From: Dyella sp. S184
GTDB taxonomy: Bacteria > Pseudomonadota > Gammaproteobacteria > Xanthomonadales > Rhodanobacteraceae
Direction: 5' to 3'
Length of the DNA: 64,000 nt
Assembly: GCF_009766065.1 (NCBI RefSeq)
Contig: NZ_LMUE01000003.1
Span: 106,809 to 170,808 of the forward strand
Notes under the pieces: model-generated
The model's database searches: none
Told to the model about the DNA's origin: nothing
The model's input: only the letters and a program-made list of their open reading frames with translations
Position numbers and translations under genes: made by a program
Part shown: piece by piece, positions 1 to 9,804 of the stretch
Layout of the letters: the number at the start of each line of letters is the position of its first letter
How positions within the stretch are numbered: the first letter of the stretch is position 1

Positions 1-359
1 CTATCTTTGCGCACATGGGCGCAGATCATCCGAGTCACGTCGCCGCTTTTCTAGCAGAGGTCTTTGGCGGTCCAGACACGTACTCCACACAGCATGGCGG
101 TCATCCGCACATGATTCAGCAACATCTCAACCGCCACCTAAGTCAAGATCAGAGGCGACGCTGGGTGGGGCTACTGCTGGAAACAGCGGACGAGCTTGGC
201 ATGCCGGATGATCCAGAGTTCCGCTCTGCGTTGGTCGGTTATTTAGAGTGGGGTTCTCGCTTGGCAGTCATCAATTCGCAGCCGGGTGCTACCGCGGACA
301 AGGATGCACCAATGCCAAAATGGGGTTGGGGTGAGGTCAAAGGGCCGTATACGGGCTGA
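1..359 (+). CDS. Group II truncated haemoglobin, 3' part (5' end outside window)
   Basis: The reading frame is open to the window edge (I-F-A-H precedes the first Met at 15), so the N-terminal helices are missing. The visible 118 residues carry the group II truncated globin pattern: FLAEVFGGP, then GGHPHM with a downstream His in the MIQQHLN helix that aligns with the proximal haem ligand, and the conserved end YLEWGSRLAV...MPKWGWGE. Group II globins bind O2/NO and are linked to nitrosative or oxidative stress and microaerobic respiration. The protein ends with a normal stop. Confident on family; the physiological ligand is unknown. Confidence 0.85.
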   Translation, partial: IFAHMGADHPSHVAAFLAEVFGGPDTYSTQHGGHPHMIQQHLNRHLSQDQRRRWVGLLLETADELGMPDDPEFRSALVGYLEWGSRLAVINSQPGATADKDAPMPKWGWGEVKGPYTG

Positions 360-374
360 GCATACATATATGGA

Positions 375-403
375 CTAACAAATCATTCAAGCCAAAGCGT
401 TAG
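375..403 (+). repeat. attC-like inverted repeat between globin and GNAT genes
   Basis: The stretch starts CTAAC and ends GTTAG (inverted 5-bp ends), with an internal TTCAAGCC block. This resembles the left half and right core of an integron attC site in miniature, placed as expected 3' of one CDS and 18 bp before the next start. It is much shorter than a normal attC, and the core GTTAGCT departs from the GTTRRRY consensus. It may be a degenerate remnant or chance. Confidence 0.25.
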
Positions 404-420
404 CTTGAGGTGCAGACCCC

Positions 421-876
421 ATGGAAATCCGTGTAGATGATTTGAGCAGCCCGGCGGTTATCCAGTTGTTGCGCGAGCATTTGCAAGGCATGGCCCTGCA
501 CTCTCCGCCAGAGAGTATTCATGCGCTTGACCTCGATGCCCTGCGTCAGCCGGAAATCACCTTCTGGGCGGTGTGGCAGAACGCTGAATTGATGGGGTGT
601 GGCGCGATCAAGCAACTTGACGCCCTGCATGGCGAGATCAAGTCGATGCGTACGGCCTCGTCCCACCTGCGCAAGGGCGTTGCGGCACTCCTTATGCGGC
701 ATATTCTGAAAGAGGCGCAGCGCCGCTCATATCGCCGACTGAGTCTGGAAACCGGCTCCGCCGAGGCCTTCACACCGGCTCACCGCCTCTATGCCAGTTT
801 TGGGTTCAAGGCTTGCGGCCCGTTTGCTGACTACGTGGAAGATCCGTTCAGTGTATTCATGACAAGAGAAATGTAG
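421..876 (+). CDS. GNAT family N-acetyltransferase (YsnE-like)
   Basis: 151 residues, normal for a single GNAT domain. The N-terminal half has the strand pattern E-I-R-V-D-D; the acetyl-CoA pyrophosphate loop is the region SSHLRKGVAALLMRHI (about residues 80-95; the usual R/QxxGxG/A appears as LRKGVA). The C-terminal half has SLETGS...AHRLYASFGF, typical of the YsnE/PhnO-like branch acting on small amines or protein N-termini. Substrate cannot be read from sequence. A short attC-like inverted repeat lies just upstream, and cassette-borne GNAT genes are common, so recent acquisition is possible but unproven. Confidence 0.85.
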   Translation: MEIRVDDLSSPAVIQLLREHLQGMALHSPPESIHALDLDALRQPEITFWAVWQNAELMGCGAIKQLDALHGEIKSMRTASSHLRKGVAALLMRHILKEAQRRSYRRLSLETGSAEAFTPAHRLYASFGFKACGPFADYVEDPFSVFMTREM

Positions 877-939
877 TGACGGCACGAGGCCGACAACGCT
901 TAAGCTTTGGCATCGCAACTGGGCACGGCGATCGCAGTG

Positions 940-2277
940 TCAGTCGCGCTCCGCCAGCGCACGATTGACCCGCAGCGCCACCATCGTGCAAGCCGCACCG
1001 GAAAGCAGGTAAGCGCTCACGGCCACCAACCCGAACCGGGATGACAACCCAAGTGCGACCAGCGGCGCGAATCCGGCGCCGATAAGCCAAGCGAAGTCGG
1101 AGGTCAGCGCGGCGCCGGTATAGCGGAAACGGGGCCCGAAATTCGACGTGACACTGCCGGCCGCTTGGCCATACGACAGACCCAGCAGCGCGAATCCGAC
1201 CAGGATGAACGCGTCCTGCGCCGCGCGGCTGCCCCCCAGCAGCCAGGGTGCGAAGAGGCTGAAGATACCGATCAGGACGGCCAGCGAACCGAGCGTGGTG
1301 CGCCGGCCGATGCGGTCGGCGATGAATCCGGAGGCGATCGTGCCGAGGATACCTACCACGGCGCCGACGATCTGCACCACGAGCACATTGTCGACGGATT
1401 GCGTTGTACCCAGCACGATCCACGACAACGGAAAGACCGTGACGAGGTGGAACAGCGCATAGCTCGCCAACGATGCGAAGGCACCGAGGAAGATGTTGTA
1501 GCCCTGCGCGCGGAATATTTCGATGAAGCCGATCGGCTCCAGTTCGCGTTCTTCCAGCAGCTTGGTGTATTCCTCGGTCACCACCAGGCGCAGACGCGCG
1601 AACAAGGCCACCACGTTGATCGCGAACGCGACGAAGAAGGGATAGCGCCAGCCCCAGTCGAGGAAGTCGTCGCTGGAGAGGTTGGTGTGCAGGAACAGGA
1701 ACAGCGCACTGGCGATCATGAAACCGATCGGTGCACCCAGCTGACCCAGCATCGCGTACCAGCCACGGCGCCCGGGAGGGGTGTTCAGGGCCAGCAGGGA
1801 CGGCAGGCCATCCCAGGAGCCGCCCAGTGCCACACCCTGGAGAAAACGGAAAATCGCCAGCAGCGCGATGGCGCGGCCGCCGAGTGCCTCATAACCTGGC
1901 AGAAATGCCATGCCCACCGTCGCGGTACCCAGCAGGAACAGCGCTGCGGTGAGCTTCGTGCCGCGACTCCAGCGTCGCTGCAATGACATGAATAGCGTGG
2001 TGCCGATCGGGCGCGCGATAAACGCCAGCGAAAAGATCACGAACGAGAGCAGCATGCCGTCCAGACGGGTCTCGAACGGGAAGAACACCGAGGGAAAGAC
2101 CAGCACGCAGGCAATCCCGAACACAAAGAAATCGAAATATTCGGAGGCCCGCCCAATCACGACGCCGATAGCGATCTCGCCCGGCGCGACTTGCGCATGG
2201 TCCGCATGAAGAGGCCTGACGCCGTCCGCGATGACGCCGGGCGAAGAGGGGTGATGTTCCGGAAATGTGCTCGACAT
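940..2277 (-). CDS. MFS transporter, metabolite:H+ symporter (MHS) type
   Basis: Predicted polytopic inner-membrane carrier with about 12 hydrophobic segments. Family signs are the ARPIG block near residue 70 and the central loop motif ADRIGRRTT, the G-x-x-x-D-R-x-G-R-R signature of the sugar/MHS branch (ProP, KgtP, ShiA relatives). The start at 2277 (MSSTFPEHH) is preferred over the longer frame reaching 2352: the extra 25 residues are Arg/His-rich and run into the divergent cyo promoter region, and a GAG element precedes 2277. Substrate is probably an organic acid or osmolyte. It is convergent with the GNAT gene and divergent from cyoA. Confidence 0.85.
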   Translation of the reverse strand: MSSTFPEHHPSSPGVIADGVRPLHADHAQVAPGEIAIGVVIGRASEYFDFFVFGIACVLVFPSVFFPFETRLDGMLLSFVIFSLAFIARPIGTTLFMSLQRRWSRGTKLTAALFLLGTATVGMAFLPGYEALGGRAIALLAIFRFLQGVALGGSWDGLPSLLALNTPPGRRGWYAMLGQLGAPIGFMIASALFLFLHTNLSSDDFLDWGWRYPFFVAFAINVVALFARLRLVVTEEYTKLLEERELEPIGFIEIFRAQGYNIFLGAFASLASYALFHLVTVFPLSWIVLGTTQSVDNVLVVQIVGAVVGILGTIASGFIADRIGRRTTLGSLAVLIGIFSLFAPWLLGGSRAAQDAFILVGFALLGLSYGQAAGSVTSNFGPRFRYTGAALTSDFAWLIGAGFAPLVALGLSSRFGLVAVSAYLLSGAACTMVALRVNRALAERD

Positions 2278-2424
2278 CGTCGTTACTCGGGGATGGATGA
2301 GGACGTGGCGCGCATAGCATCGCACCGTGGCGTCTCCGCGACCATGGGACAAAATGTCCTCTTCCGGTCGCGCACGGATCGGCGTACCTTTTCAGCGCTC
2401 TCCCCTCTGGTTCCGTCGCCGGTC

Positions 2425-3453
2425 ATGTCCATCAAGGCTCTCCGCGGGCTGTTACTGCCTGCCGTTGCTGTACTGACGGGTTGTAATACCGTGCTCATGT
2501 CGCCCTCTGGTGACGTCGCGCTGCAGCAGCGCGACCTGATCGTCACCTCCACGCTGTTGATGTTGATCATCATTGTGCCGGTGATTGCGCTGACCTTGCT
2601 GTTCGCCTGGCGCTACCGGGCGTCCAACAAGGCCGCCGCTTACGATCCGGAATGGGATCATTCCACCATGCTCGAGTTGCTGATCTGGTCGGCGCCGTTG
2701 CTGATCATCATTGCACTGGGGGCGCTGACCTGGGTCAGCACGCACAAGCTGGACCCGTACCGCCCGCTCGATCGCCTCTCCGCGGGGCATCCGGTGCCAA
2801 CAGGCGTCAAGCCGCTGACCGTCGACGTGGTCGCGCTCGACTGGAAGTGGCTGTTCATCTATCCCGAACAAGGCATCGCCACGGTGAACGAGGTGGCGGC
2901 GCCGGTGGACCGGCCGATCGAGTTCAAGATAACCGCCTCGACCGTGATGAATTCGTTCTTCATCCCGGCCCTGGCCGGCCAGATCTACGCCATGCCCGGC
3001 ATGGAAACCAAGCTGCAGGCGGTCATCAACAAGCCCGGTGACTTCGAGGGCTTTTCGGCCAATTACAGCGGCGCGGGCTTTTCCGGCATGCGCTTCACGT
3101 TCCGCGGGATGAGCGAAGACCAATTCGCGCAGTGGGTCCAGCAGGCGAAGGCGGGGGGGGCCTTGAATCGCGAGCAGTACCTGGAGCTTGCCCATCCCAG
3201 CGAGAACGACCCGGTAAGCCGCTACGCCAGCGTGGCGCCAGGGCTGTTCGAGACGATCGTCGATGGCTGCGTGCGCCCGGATGCCGTGTGCATCGACGGC
3301 ATGGCCGCCCCAAGCGCCGGTGCTGCTAACAACATGCCTGCGATGAGCGAACACCCGATGAGCACGATGACGTCGGCGAAGGACAGCACCGGGCACTCCT
3401 CTGCCAGCGAGGCCGATACCACAGCCGCCATGCCTGCGAGTCGTCCGCTATGA
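2425..3453 (+). CDS. cyoA: Cytochrome bo3-type ubiquinol oxidase subunit II
   Basis: Lipoprotein signal with lipobox LTGC (Cys20), two transmembrane helices (roughly residues 35-65 and 80-105), then a periplasmic cupredoxin-like domain. The segment SANYSGAGFSGMRF replaces the CuA site of cytochrome c oxidases and lacks its Cys/His ligands, as in E. coli CyoA, so electrons come from quinol. The 342 residues exceed E. coli CyoA (315) because of a C-terminal tail rich in Met, Ala and Ser with several His. The Met at 2425 is chosen over the in-frame 2191 start because it places the signal peptide first. First gene of cyoABCD. Confidence 0.95.
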   Translation: MSIKALRGLLLPAVAVLTGCNTVLMSPSGDVALQQRDLIVTSTLLMLIIIVPVIALTLLFAWRYRASNKAAAYDPEWDHSTMLELLIWSAPLLIIIALGALTWVSTHKLDPYRPLDRLSAGHPVPTGVKPLTVDVVALDWKWLFIYPEQGIATVNEVAAPVDRPIEFKITASTVMNSFFIPALAGQIYAMPGMETKLQAVINKPGDFEGFSANYSGAGFSGMRFTFRGMSEDQFAQWVQQAKAGGALNREQYLELAHPSENDPVSRYASVAPGLFETIVDGCVRPDAVCIDGMAAPSAGAANNMPAMSEHPMSTMTSAKDSTGHSSASEADTTAAMPASRPL

Positions 3454-3501
3454 CATGCCTTCCCGACCTTTTGCGCTGTGCTCCACGTTCCGGTACCCAC
3501 G

Positions 3502-5505
3502 ATGTCTAAGTCCCCCGACCTCACCACGCTGATTTTCGGCCGTCTTACCTGGGACGCGATCCCGCTGCATGTGCCGATCCTGCTGTGGACCTTCATCGCG
3601 GTGATGCTCGGTGCCGTGGCGGTGCTTGGCGCGCTGACATATTTCCGTCTGTGGGGCTATCTGTGGCGCGAGTGGTTCACCAGCATCGACCACAAGAAGA
3701 TCGGCATCATGTACATCGTGCTCGGCCTGGTGATGCTGCTGCGCGGATTTGCCGACGCGATCATGATGCGCCTGCAGCAGGCCATTTCCTTCGGCCATTC
3801 GGTGGGCTATCTGCCGCCGGAGCACTACGACCAGATCTTCACCGCGCACGGCGTGATCATGATCCTGTTCGTGGCGATGCCGCTGGTCACCGGCATCATG
3901 AATTATGTGGTGCCGCTGCAGATCGGTGCGCGCGATGTGGCGTTCCCGTTCCTCAATAATTTCAGCTTCTGGATGACTACCGCCGGCGCGCTGCTGGTAA
4001 TGATGTCGCTGTTCGTCGGCGAATTCGCGCGCACCGGCTGGCTGGCGTATCCGCCGCTTTCCGGCATCGCGCAAAGTCCGGATGTCGGGGTGGATTACTA
4101 CATCTGGGCGCTGCAGATTGCCGGCGTCGGCACCTTGCTGTCGGGCATCAATCTGCTGGTGACGATCGTGAAGATGCGTGCGCCCGGCATGCGCCTGATG
4201 AAGATGCCGATGTTCGTCTGGACGGCGCTGTGCACCAACGTATTGATCGTTGCCGCGTTTCCGGTACTGACGGCCGTGCTCGCCCTGCTGGCACTGGACC
4301 GCTACGTGGGCACCAATTTCTTCACCACGGTGCTTGGCGGCAACGCCATGATGTACGTGAACCTGATCTGGATCTGGGGTCACCCGGAGGTCTATATCCT
4401 GATCCTGCCTGCGTTCGGCATTTTTTCCGAGGTGGTCCCCACCTTCAGTCGCAAGCGCCTGTTCGGTTATGCCTCGATGGTGTACGCGTCGGTGGTGATC
4501 ACGGTACTGGCCTATCTCGTTTGGCTGCACCATTTCTTCACGATGGGTTCGGGCGCCAGTGTGAATTCGTTTTTCGGCATCACCACGATGATCATCTCGA
4601 TCCCCACGGGTGCGAAACTCTTCAACTGGCTGTTCACCATGTACCGCGGCCGCATCACTTTCGAAGTGCCGATGCTGTGGACGATTGCATTCATGGTGAC
4701 GTTCACGCTCGGCGGCATGACCGGCGTGATGCTGGCAGTGCCGCCGGCGGACTTTGCCCTGCACAACAGCTTGTTCCTGGTTGCGCACTTCCATAACGTG
4801 ATCATCGGCGGCGTGCTGTTCGGCCTGTTTGCCGGCATCAATTTCTGGTTCCCGAAGGCATTCGGTTTCAGGCTCGATCCGTTCTGGGGCAAGTGCTCGT
4901 TCTGGTTCTGGGTGACCGGTTTCTATTTCGCCTTCATGCCGCTGTACGTGCTCGGCATGATGGGCGTGACGCGACGCCTGAGCCACTTTGACGATCCGTC
5001 GCTGCAGATCTGGTTCCAGATCGCGGCCTTCGGCGCCGTCCTGATCGCGCTGGGTATCCTGTGCATGCTCATCCAGTTCTATGTCAGCTTCCGTCGGCGC
5101 GAAGCGTTGCGCGACCACACCGGCGATCCGTGGGATGCCCGCACGCTGGAATGGTCCACGTCCTCGCCGCCGCCGGTATACAACTTCGCGTTCACGCCGC
5201 AGATCCATGACACCGACGCGTGGTGGCAGATGAAGCAGCACAACTACCGCCGGCCAGTGGACGGGTTCCTCGCCATCCACATGCCGAAGAATACCGGCGC
5301 GGGCATCATCCTCGCCGGCATCAGCATGGTGTTCGGCTTTGCCATGATCTGGCATATGTGGCTGCTGGTCGCGCTGTCGTTCCTCGCACTGCTGGTGGTG
5401 GCGATCGGCCACACCTTCAACTACGAGCGTGATTACTACATCCCGGCCGACGAAGTGACCCGCGTCGAGGCGTTGCGTACGGAGCAGTTAGCCAGCCATG
5501 TCTGA
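3502..5505 (+). CDS. cyoB: Cytochrome bo3-type ubiquinol oxidase subunit I
   Basis: Catalytic haem-copper subunit that reduces O2 to water and pumps protons. Visible ligands: TAHGVIM (low-spin haem His), WGHPEVY (CuB His near 294 with the cross-linking Tyr four residues on), WLHHFFT (two CuB His) and VAHFHNV (haem His pair). Length is 667 residues against 663 in E. coli. The start at 3502 (MSKSPDL) matches the family; an upstream Met at 3478 adds 8 residues. The 3' end overlaps cyoC by 8 bp, implying translational coupling. Confidence 0.97.
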   Translation: MSKSPDLTTLIFGRLTWDAIPLHVPILLWTFIAVMLGAVAVLGALTYFRLWGYLWREWFTSIDHKKIGIMYIVLGLVMLLRGFADAIMMRLQQAISFGHSVGYLPPEHYDQIFTAHGVIMILFVAMPLVTGIMNYVVPLQIGARDVAFPFLNNFSFWMTTAGALLVMMSLFVGEFARTGWLAYPPLSGIAQSPDVGVDYYIWALQIAGVGTLLSGINLLVTIVKMRAPGMRLMKMPMFVWTALCTNVLIVAAFPVLTAVLALLALDRYVGTNFFTTVLGGNAMMYVNLIWIWGHPEVYILILPAFGIFSEVVPTFSRKRLFGYASMVYASVVITVLAYLVWLHHFFTMGSGASVNSFFGITTMIISIPTGAKLFNWLFTMYRGRITFEVPMLWTIAFMVTFTLGGMTGVMLAVPPADFALHNSLFLVAHFHNVIIGGVLFGLFAGINFWFPKAFGFRLDPFWGKCSFWFWVTGFYFAFMPLYVLGMMGVTRRLSHFDDPSLQIWFQIAAFGAVLIALGILCMLIQFYVSFRRREALRDHTGDPWDARTLEWSTSSPPPVYNFAFTPQIHDTDAWWQMKQHNYRRPVDGFLAIHMPKNTGAGIILAGISMVFGFAMIWHMWLLVALSFLALLVVAIGHTFNYERDYYIPADEVTRVEALRTEQLASHV

Positions 5506-6136
5506 TACATCACTCGCCATGACCGGCGATGCCGGTGCGCCCGAAGAACTCCGCTTCTACGTGGCGGAAGAACATCATCCTGAAAACGGCACGCTGCTGG
5601 GCTTCTGGCTGTACCTGATGAGCGACTGCCTCATCTTCGCCTGCCTGTTCGCCGCCTACGGCGTGCTGGGCCGAAGCTACGCCGGAGGCCCCACCGGCGC
5701 GGAGGTTCTCGAACTGCCCGCCGTGGCGGTCAACACCTCGTTGCTGCTGCTGTCGTCAATCACCTACGGCTTTGCCATGCTGGAGATGCAGCGCAACCGT
5801 CAGCGCGGGACGCTGATCTGGCTGGCGGTTACGGGCTTGCTCGGCGCCGGCTTCATCGGCTTGGAGTTGCGCGAATTTGCGCACCTGATCGCGCTGGGCG
5901 ACGGACCGCAACGCAGCGCCTTCCTGTCGTCGTTCTTTACCCTGGTCGGCACGCACGGACTGCACGTGACGTTCGGCATCGTCTGGCTGGTTACCTTGAT
6001 GGTGCAGATCCGCAAGAAGGGTCTGATTTCCGCCAACAAGCGCCGGCTGATGTGCCTGTCGATGTTCTGGCACTTCCTGGATGTGGTGTGGATCGGTGTG
6101 TTCAGCTTTGTCTATCTGATGGGAGTGTTGCCATGA
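5498..6136 (+). CDS. cyoC: Cytochrome bo3-type ubiquinol oxidase subunit III
   Basis: 212 residues with five predicted membrane helices, as expected for CyoC (E. coli 204). The first helix is [18 protein letters not shown], with the typical FWLYLMSD block; [12 protein letters not shown] and [13 protein letters not shown] are family landmarks. The subunit stabilises subunit I and the proton entry path. It overlaps cyoB by 8 bp and its stop overlaps the cyoD start as ATGA. Confidence 0.95.
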   Translation: MSDTSLAMTGDAGAPEELRFYVAEEHHPENGTLLGFWLYLMSDCLIFACLFAAYGVLGRSYAGGPTGAEVLELPAVAVNTSLLLLSSITYGFAMLEMQRNRQRGTLIWLAVTGLLGAGFIGLELREFAHLIALGDGPQRSAFLSSFFTLVGTHGLHVTFGIVWLVTLMVQIRKKGLISANKRRLMCLSMFWHFLDVVWIGVFSFVYLMGVLP

Positions 6137-6525
6137 GCGCGCACACCGATGTCCAGCACGGCCATGATGACGAGCATGACCATGACGATGGTGCCAGCCA
6201 TGCCACGCTGCGGGGCTATCTCACCGGCTTCGTGCTTGCTGCCATCCTGACCATCATCCCGTTCTGGCTGGTGATGAGCGGCGGGTTCGAAAAATCCAGC
6301 ACGACGGCCATCGTGGTGCTGGCTTTTGCCACGGTGCAGATCGTCGTGCACGTGATCTATTTCCTGCACATGGACACCAAGTCGCAGGGCGGCTGGAACA
6401 TGCTGGCGCTCATCTTCACGCTGGTGCTGGTCGTGATCACGCTGAGCGGATCGATCTGGATCATGTACCACCTCAACCACAACATGATGCCGTCGATGAT
6501 GCAGGATCCAAGGAACCTGCCTTGA
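6133..6525 (+). CDS. cyoD: Cytochrome bo3-type ubiquinol oxidase subunit IV
   Basis: 130 residues with three membrane helices and the CyoD landmark [19 protein letters not shown]. coli CyoD is 109 residues; the surplus is a His/Asp-rich head ([15 protein letters not shown]) in the first 30 residues, which could bind metal but has no established role. The start at 6133 overlaps the cyoC stop as ATGA; the longer frame from 6052 is discarded because it overlaps the cyoC coding region. No cyoE follows; the next gene is SURF1. Confidence 0.95.
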   Translation: MSAHTDVQHGHDDEHDHDDGASHATLRGYLTGFVLAAILTIIPFWLVMSGGFEKSSTTAIVVLAFATVQIVVHVIYFLHMDTKSQGGWNMLALIFTLVLVVITLSGSIWIMYHLNHNMMPSMMQDPRNLP

Positions 6526-6559
6526 TCTTGCGAAAGCGCAGTACGGTCACCGCTGGACC

Positions 6560-7399
6560 ATGCCCCCGGTAGCAAACGCGCGATCGCCGGATGACGCCGA
6601 GCGTGGTCCGCGTGGCCCGTTTGCGCTGACCCTGCTGGTGATCCTTGCGGCTGTGCTGTTCTTCGGATTCGTCGCCTTAGGAACGTGGCAAGTCGAACGC
6701 CGCGCGTGGAAGCTCGATCTGATCGCCCGGGTTGACCAGCGGGTGCATGCACCGGCGACCGCGGCACCTGGGCCTGAGCAGTGGTCGCAAGTAACCGCCG
6801 CCACGGACGAGTACTTGCATGTGCGCCTGACCGGTGTTTTCCTGCACGATCGCCAGACCCTGGTCTGGGCGAGTACGGATGCGGGCAACGGCTTCTGGGT
6901 ACTCACCCCCTTGCGCACCGCAGGCGGCACCACAGTCCTGGTCAACCGCGGCTTCGTGCCAACTGACTGGTGTGGCCGCACGGGACGGTGTGCCGCAGGG
7001 CCGACCGGCGAAACGACGGTCAACGGGCTGTTACGCATGCCCGAGACGTATGCCTTCCTGCGCCATAACGACCCTGCGCATGATCGCTGGTATTCGCGTG
7101 ACGTGCAGGCGATCGCTGCCGCCCGCGGATTGACCAGTGTCGCGCCCTACTTCGTCGATGCGGATGCCGCCCTGACCGGCGCGTCCGGCAGCAACGCGTC
7201 ATGGCCCGAAGGCGGTCTGACGGTGATTGATTTCCCCAACAATCATCTCGTCTACCTGATTACCTGGTATCTGCTCGCCCTGATGGTGGCTGTCGGCACC
7301 TGGTATGTGGGCCGCACCGAATACCGCCTGCGTCGTCGTGCGCGCAATGTTGCAGCTACGGCCGTGGCATCCAGCTCACCGCCTTCCGTCGTACCCTGA
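6560..7399 (+). CDS. SURF1 family oxidase assembly protein
   Basis: 279 residues with an N-terminal membrane helix (about 20-42) containing FVALGTWQVERRAWKLDLI, the SURF1 hallmark (LGxWQxxR-x-W-K), a periplasmic domain with VLVNRGFVP, and a C-terminal helix starting NNHLVYLITWYLLALM. SURF1 proteins help insert haem into subunit I of haem-copper oxidases. The gene is 34 bp after cyoD on the same strand and probably co-transcribed, so its client is most likely the bo3 oxidase upstream. Confidence 0.92.
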   Translation: MPPVANARSPDDAERGPRGPFALTLLVILAAVLFFGFVALGTWQVERRAWKLDLIARVDQRVHAPATAAPGPEQWSQVTAATDEYLHVRLTGVFLHDRQTLVWASTDAGNGFWVLTPLRTAGGTTVLVNRGFVPTDWCGRTGRCAAGPTGETTVNGLLRMPETYAFLRHNDPAHDRWYSRDVQAIAAARGLTSVAPYFVDADAALTGASGSNASWPEGGLTVIDFPNNHLVYLITWYLLALMVAVGTWYVGRTEYRLRRRARNVAATAVASSSPPSVVP

Positions 7400-7441
7400 C
7401 GCGCCGGCGCTATCGCAGCGTGAGGCTTGCCTGATTTGCCA

Positions 7442-9607
7442 TCAGCCGCGGGCGCCCACGGTCCCGCACAGTTTTTCCAGCAACTCGGCCTGTACGTCGC
7501 GCGCAGGCTCGCCTTTGGCCACGGGTGGGCGCAGGTACTGGCCATCGGCCTGCAGCAGCGACGCACTGGTATTGTCGGCGAGGTAAAGTCCCAGCGCGTT
7601 GTGCACGCGTTGCTGCAGCTTCTTGCCTTCGATCGGGAACGCACTCTCGACGCGGCGATCGAGGTTGCGTTCCATCAGGTCGGCGCTGGACAGGTACATC
7701 TGCGGATCGCCGTCGTTGGCGAACCAGTAGACCCGGCTGTGCTCGAGGAAGCGTCCAATGATCGAACGCACCCGGATATTTTCGGAGACACCTTCCATAC
7801 CGGGACGCAGGCAGCAGACGCCGCGCACGATCAGGTCGATCTGCACGCCGGCGATGCTGGCCTTGTACAGCGCGCGGATCACCTTCGGCTCGGTCAGTGC
7901 ATTGACCTTGATGATGATCTGCGCCGGCTTGCCTGCCGCCGCATGCGCGGTCTCGCGCGCGATCAGCTCGAGCAGCGCCTTCTTCAGCGTGAACGGTGCA
8001 TGCAGCAGCTTCTTCATGCGCAGTACCTTGCCCATGCCGGTGAGCTGGCTGAACAGCTTGTGCACGTCCTCGCACAAGGCCTCGTCCGAGGTAAGCAGGC
8101 TGTAATCGGTATACAGCCGCGCATTGCCGGTGTGGTAGTTGCCGGTACCCATGTGTGCGTAGCGCACCAGCTCGCTGCCCTCGCGACGCTGGATCAGCAT
8201 CAGCTTGGCGTGTGTCTTGATGCCGACCACGCCGTAGATCACCATCGCACCAGCCTGTTGCAGGCGCGAGGCGAGCGTGAGGTTGGACTCCTCGTCGAAG
8301 CGCGCGCGCAGCTCGACTACGGCCGTCACTTCCTTGCCGGCACGCGCCGCGTCGACCAGCGCATCGACGATTTCCGAATTCGCGTTGGTGCGGTACAAGG
8401 TCTGCTTGATCGCCAGCACCTGCGGGTCCTTCGCCGCCTGGCGCAGCAAATCCACTACCGGCGAAAACGATTCATAAGGATGCAGCAGCAGCACGTCCTG
8501 CTTGCTGATCACCTGGAACAGATCCTCGACGTGCTTGAGCGCCTTGGGCAGCACCGGAGTGAACGGCGGATATTGCAGCTGCGGATAACCCGCCTCACTG
8601 GCGATGCGGAACAAGCGTGCCAGGTTCACCGGGCCGTTCACCTCGTATAGCTCCGACTCTGCCAGACCGAACTGCTTGAGCAGATAGTCAGCCAGATCTC
8701 GAGGACAATTGTCGGCCACCTCCAGTCGCACCGCGTCGCCGAAGCGGCGCGAGTACAGTTCGCCGCGCAGCGCCAGCGCCAGATCCTCGACGTCCTCGGG
8801 ATCGAGCGTGAGGTCGGCGTTGCGGGTCAACCGGAACTGATAGCAGCCGAGCACCTGCATGCCGGGAAACAGTTCTTCCGCATGCGCATGGATCATCGAG
8901 GACAGCAGTACGTAGTTGTCACCACCCTCGCAGATTTCCTGCGGCAAGCGAATCAATCGCGGCAGCACGCGCGGGGCGGGCACGATCGCCAGGCCGGAAT
9001 CGCGGCCGAACGCATCGACGCCATCCAGCCGCACGATGAAGTTCAGGCTCTTGTTGACCAGCAACGGGAACGGATGGGTCGGGTCGAGCCCAATCGGCGT
9101 GATCAGCGGCGCCACTTCCTCGCGGAAATAGCGACGCACCCACAGCTTCTGCTTGTGCGTCCACTGAGTGCGACGGACGATGCGGATGCCGTGCGCAACC
9201 AGTTCCGGCAGGATGCGCTCGTTGAGGATCGCGTACTGCCGTTCGATTTGCTTGTGCGCGATCTCGCTGATCTCGGCCAGCGCGCGGCGTGGCGAGATGC
9301 CATCCGGCCCGATCAGCTCGTGATCCAGTGCGACCTGGCCTTTCAGACCAGCGACGCGGATCTCGAAGAACTCGTCCATGTTGCGCGAGAAGATCAACAG
9401 GAACTTCAGTCGCTCCAGTAGCGGCGTGCGCTCGTCCAGCGCCTGATCCAGCACACGGATGTTGAATTGCAGCTGCGACAGCTCGCGGTGGATGTACAGC
9501 CGGTTGTCGCCGAGATCCACCGTCGGCGCTGCGGATGGCAACGCATCGTTGGCGGCGGGCGCAGAGGCGTCGGCGGGCAAGCTATCGCGGATGATGCGGC
9601 TGTTCAT
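7442..9607 (-). CDS. ppk1: Polyphosphate kinase 1
   Basis: Transfers the gamma-phosphate of ATP to growing inorganic polyphosphate. Domain order is as in E. coli PPK (688 residues; here 721): N domain ([16 protein letters not shown]), head domain, and two PLD-like C domains. The phosphorylated His lies in [11 protein letters not shown], and the second conserved His in LEHSRVYWF. The extra length is a low-complexity Ala/Pro head of about 35 residues. Convergent with the cyo/SURF1 operon; no ppx gene adjoins it. A 197-bp gene-free leader precedes it. Confidence 0.97.
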   Translation of the reverse strand: MNSRIIRDSLPADASAPAANDALPSAAPTVDLGDNRLYIHRELSQLQFNIRVLDQALDERTPLLERLKFLLIFSRNMDEFFEIRVAGLKGQVALDHELIGPDGISPRRALAEISEIAHKQIERQYAILNERILPELVAHGIRIVRRTQWTHKQKLWVRRYFREEVAPLITPIGLDPTHPFPLLVNKSLNFIVRLDGVDAFGRDSGLAIVPAPRVLPRLIRLPQEICEGGDNYVLLSSMIHAHAEELFPGMQVLGCYQFRLTRNADLTLDPEDVEDLALALRGELYSRRFGDAVRLEVADNCPRDLADYLLKQFGLAESELYEVNGPVNLARLFRIASEAGYPQLQYPPFTPVLPKALKHVEDLFQVISKQDVLLLHPYESFSPVVDLLRQAAKDPQVLAIKQTLYRTNANSEIVDALVDAARAGKEVTAVVELRARFDEESNLTLASRLQQAGAMVIYGVVGIKTHAKLMLIQRREGSELVRYAHMGTGNYHTGNARLYTDYSLLTSDEALCEDVHKLFSQLTGMGKVLRMKKLLHAPFTLKKALLELIARETAHAAAGKPAQIIIKVNALTEPKVIRALYKASIAGVQIDLIVRGVCCLRPGMEGVSENIRVRSIIGRFLEHSRVYWFANDGDPQMYLSSADLMERNLDRRVESAFPIEGKKLQQRVHNALGLYLADNTSASLLQADGQYLRPPVAKGEPARDVQAELLEKLCGTVGARG

Positions 9608-9804
9608 TGGTACAAATCCATGATCCAGTCAGGAAGGTCGTGCGTCCGGGAGACCGTTATATCAACAGGCATGGTAACCCGCTGTCTGCATGGTCGCGGT
9701 GATATGACAGGGCGAACTCAGGGCCTGCTCAGCTTGGCATCCCACTTTGACAGGCCGGTGACCGGGGCGGCAGGCCTTACGATCGCCGCCATTCGCGCGC
9801 GCGC

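Noticed and set aside
3448-5412. 654-residue open frame on the minus strand
   Set aside because: Antisense to cyoB; Asp/His/Arg/Gln-rich composition typical of the mirror frame of a GC-rich membrane-protein gene.
7427-8650. 407-residue open frame on the plus strand
   Set aside because: Antisense to ppk1, low-complexity composition, no ribosome site or recognisable domain.
9704-9710. CTGTCAT half-site (Pho-box-like) upstream of ppk1
   Set aside because: Only one half matches; the expected second repeat 11 bp on does not.
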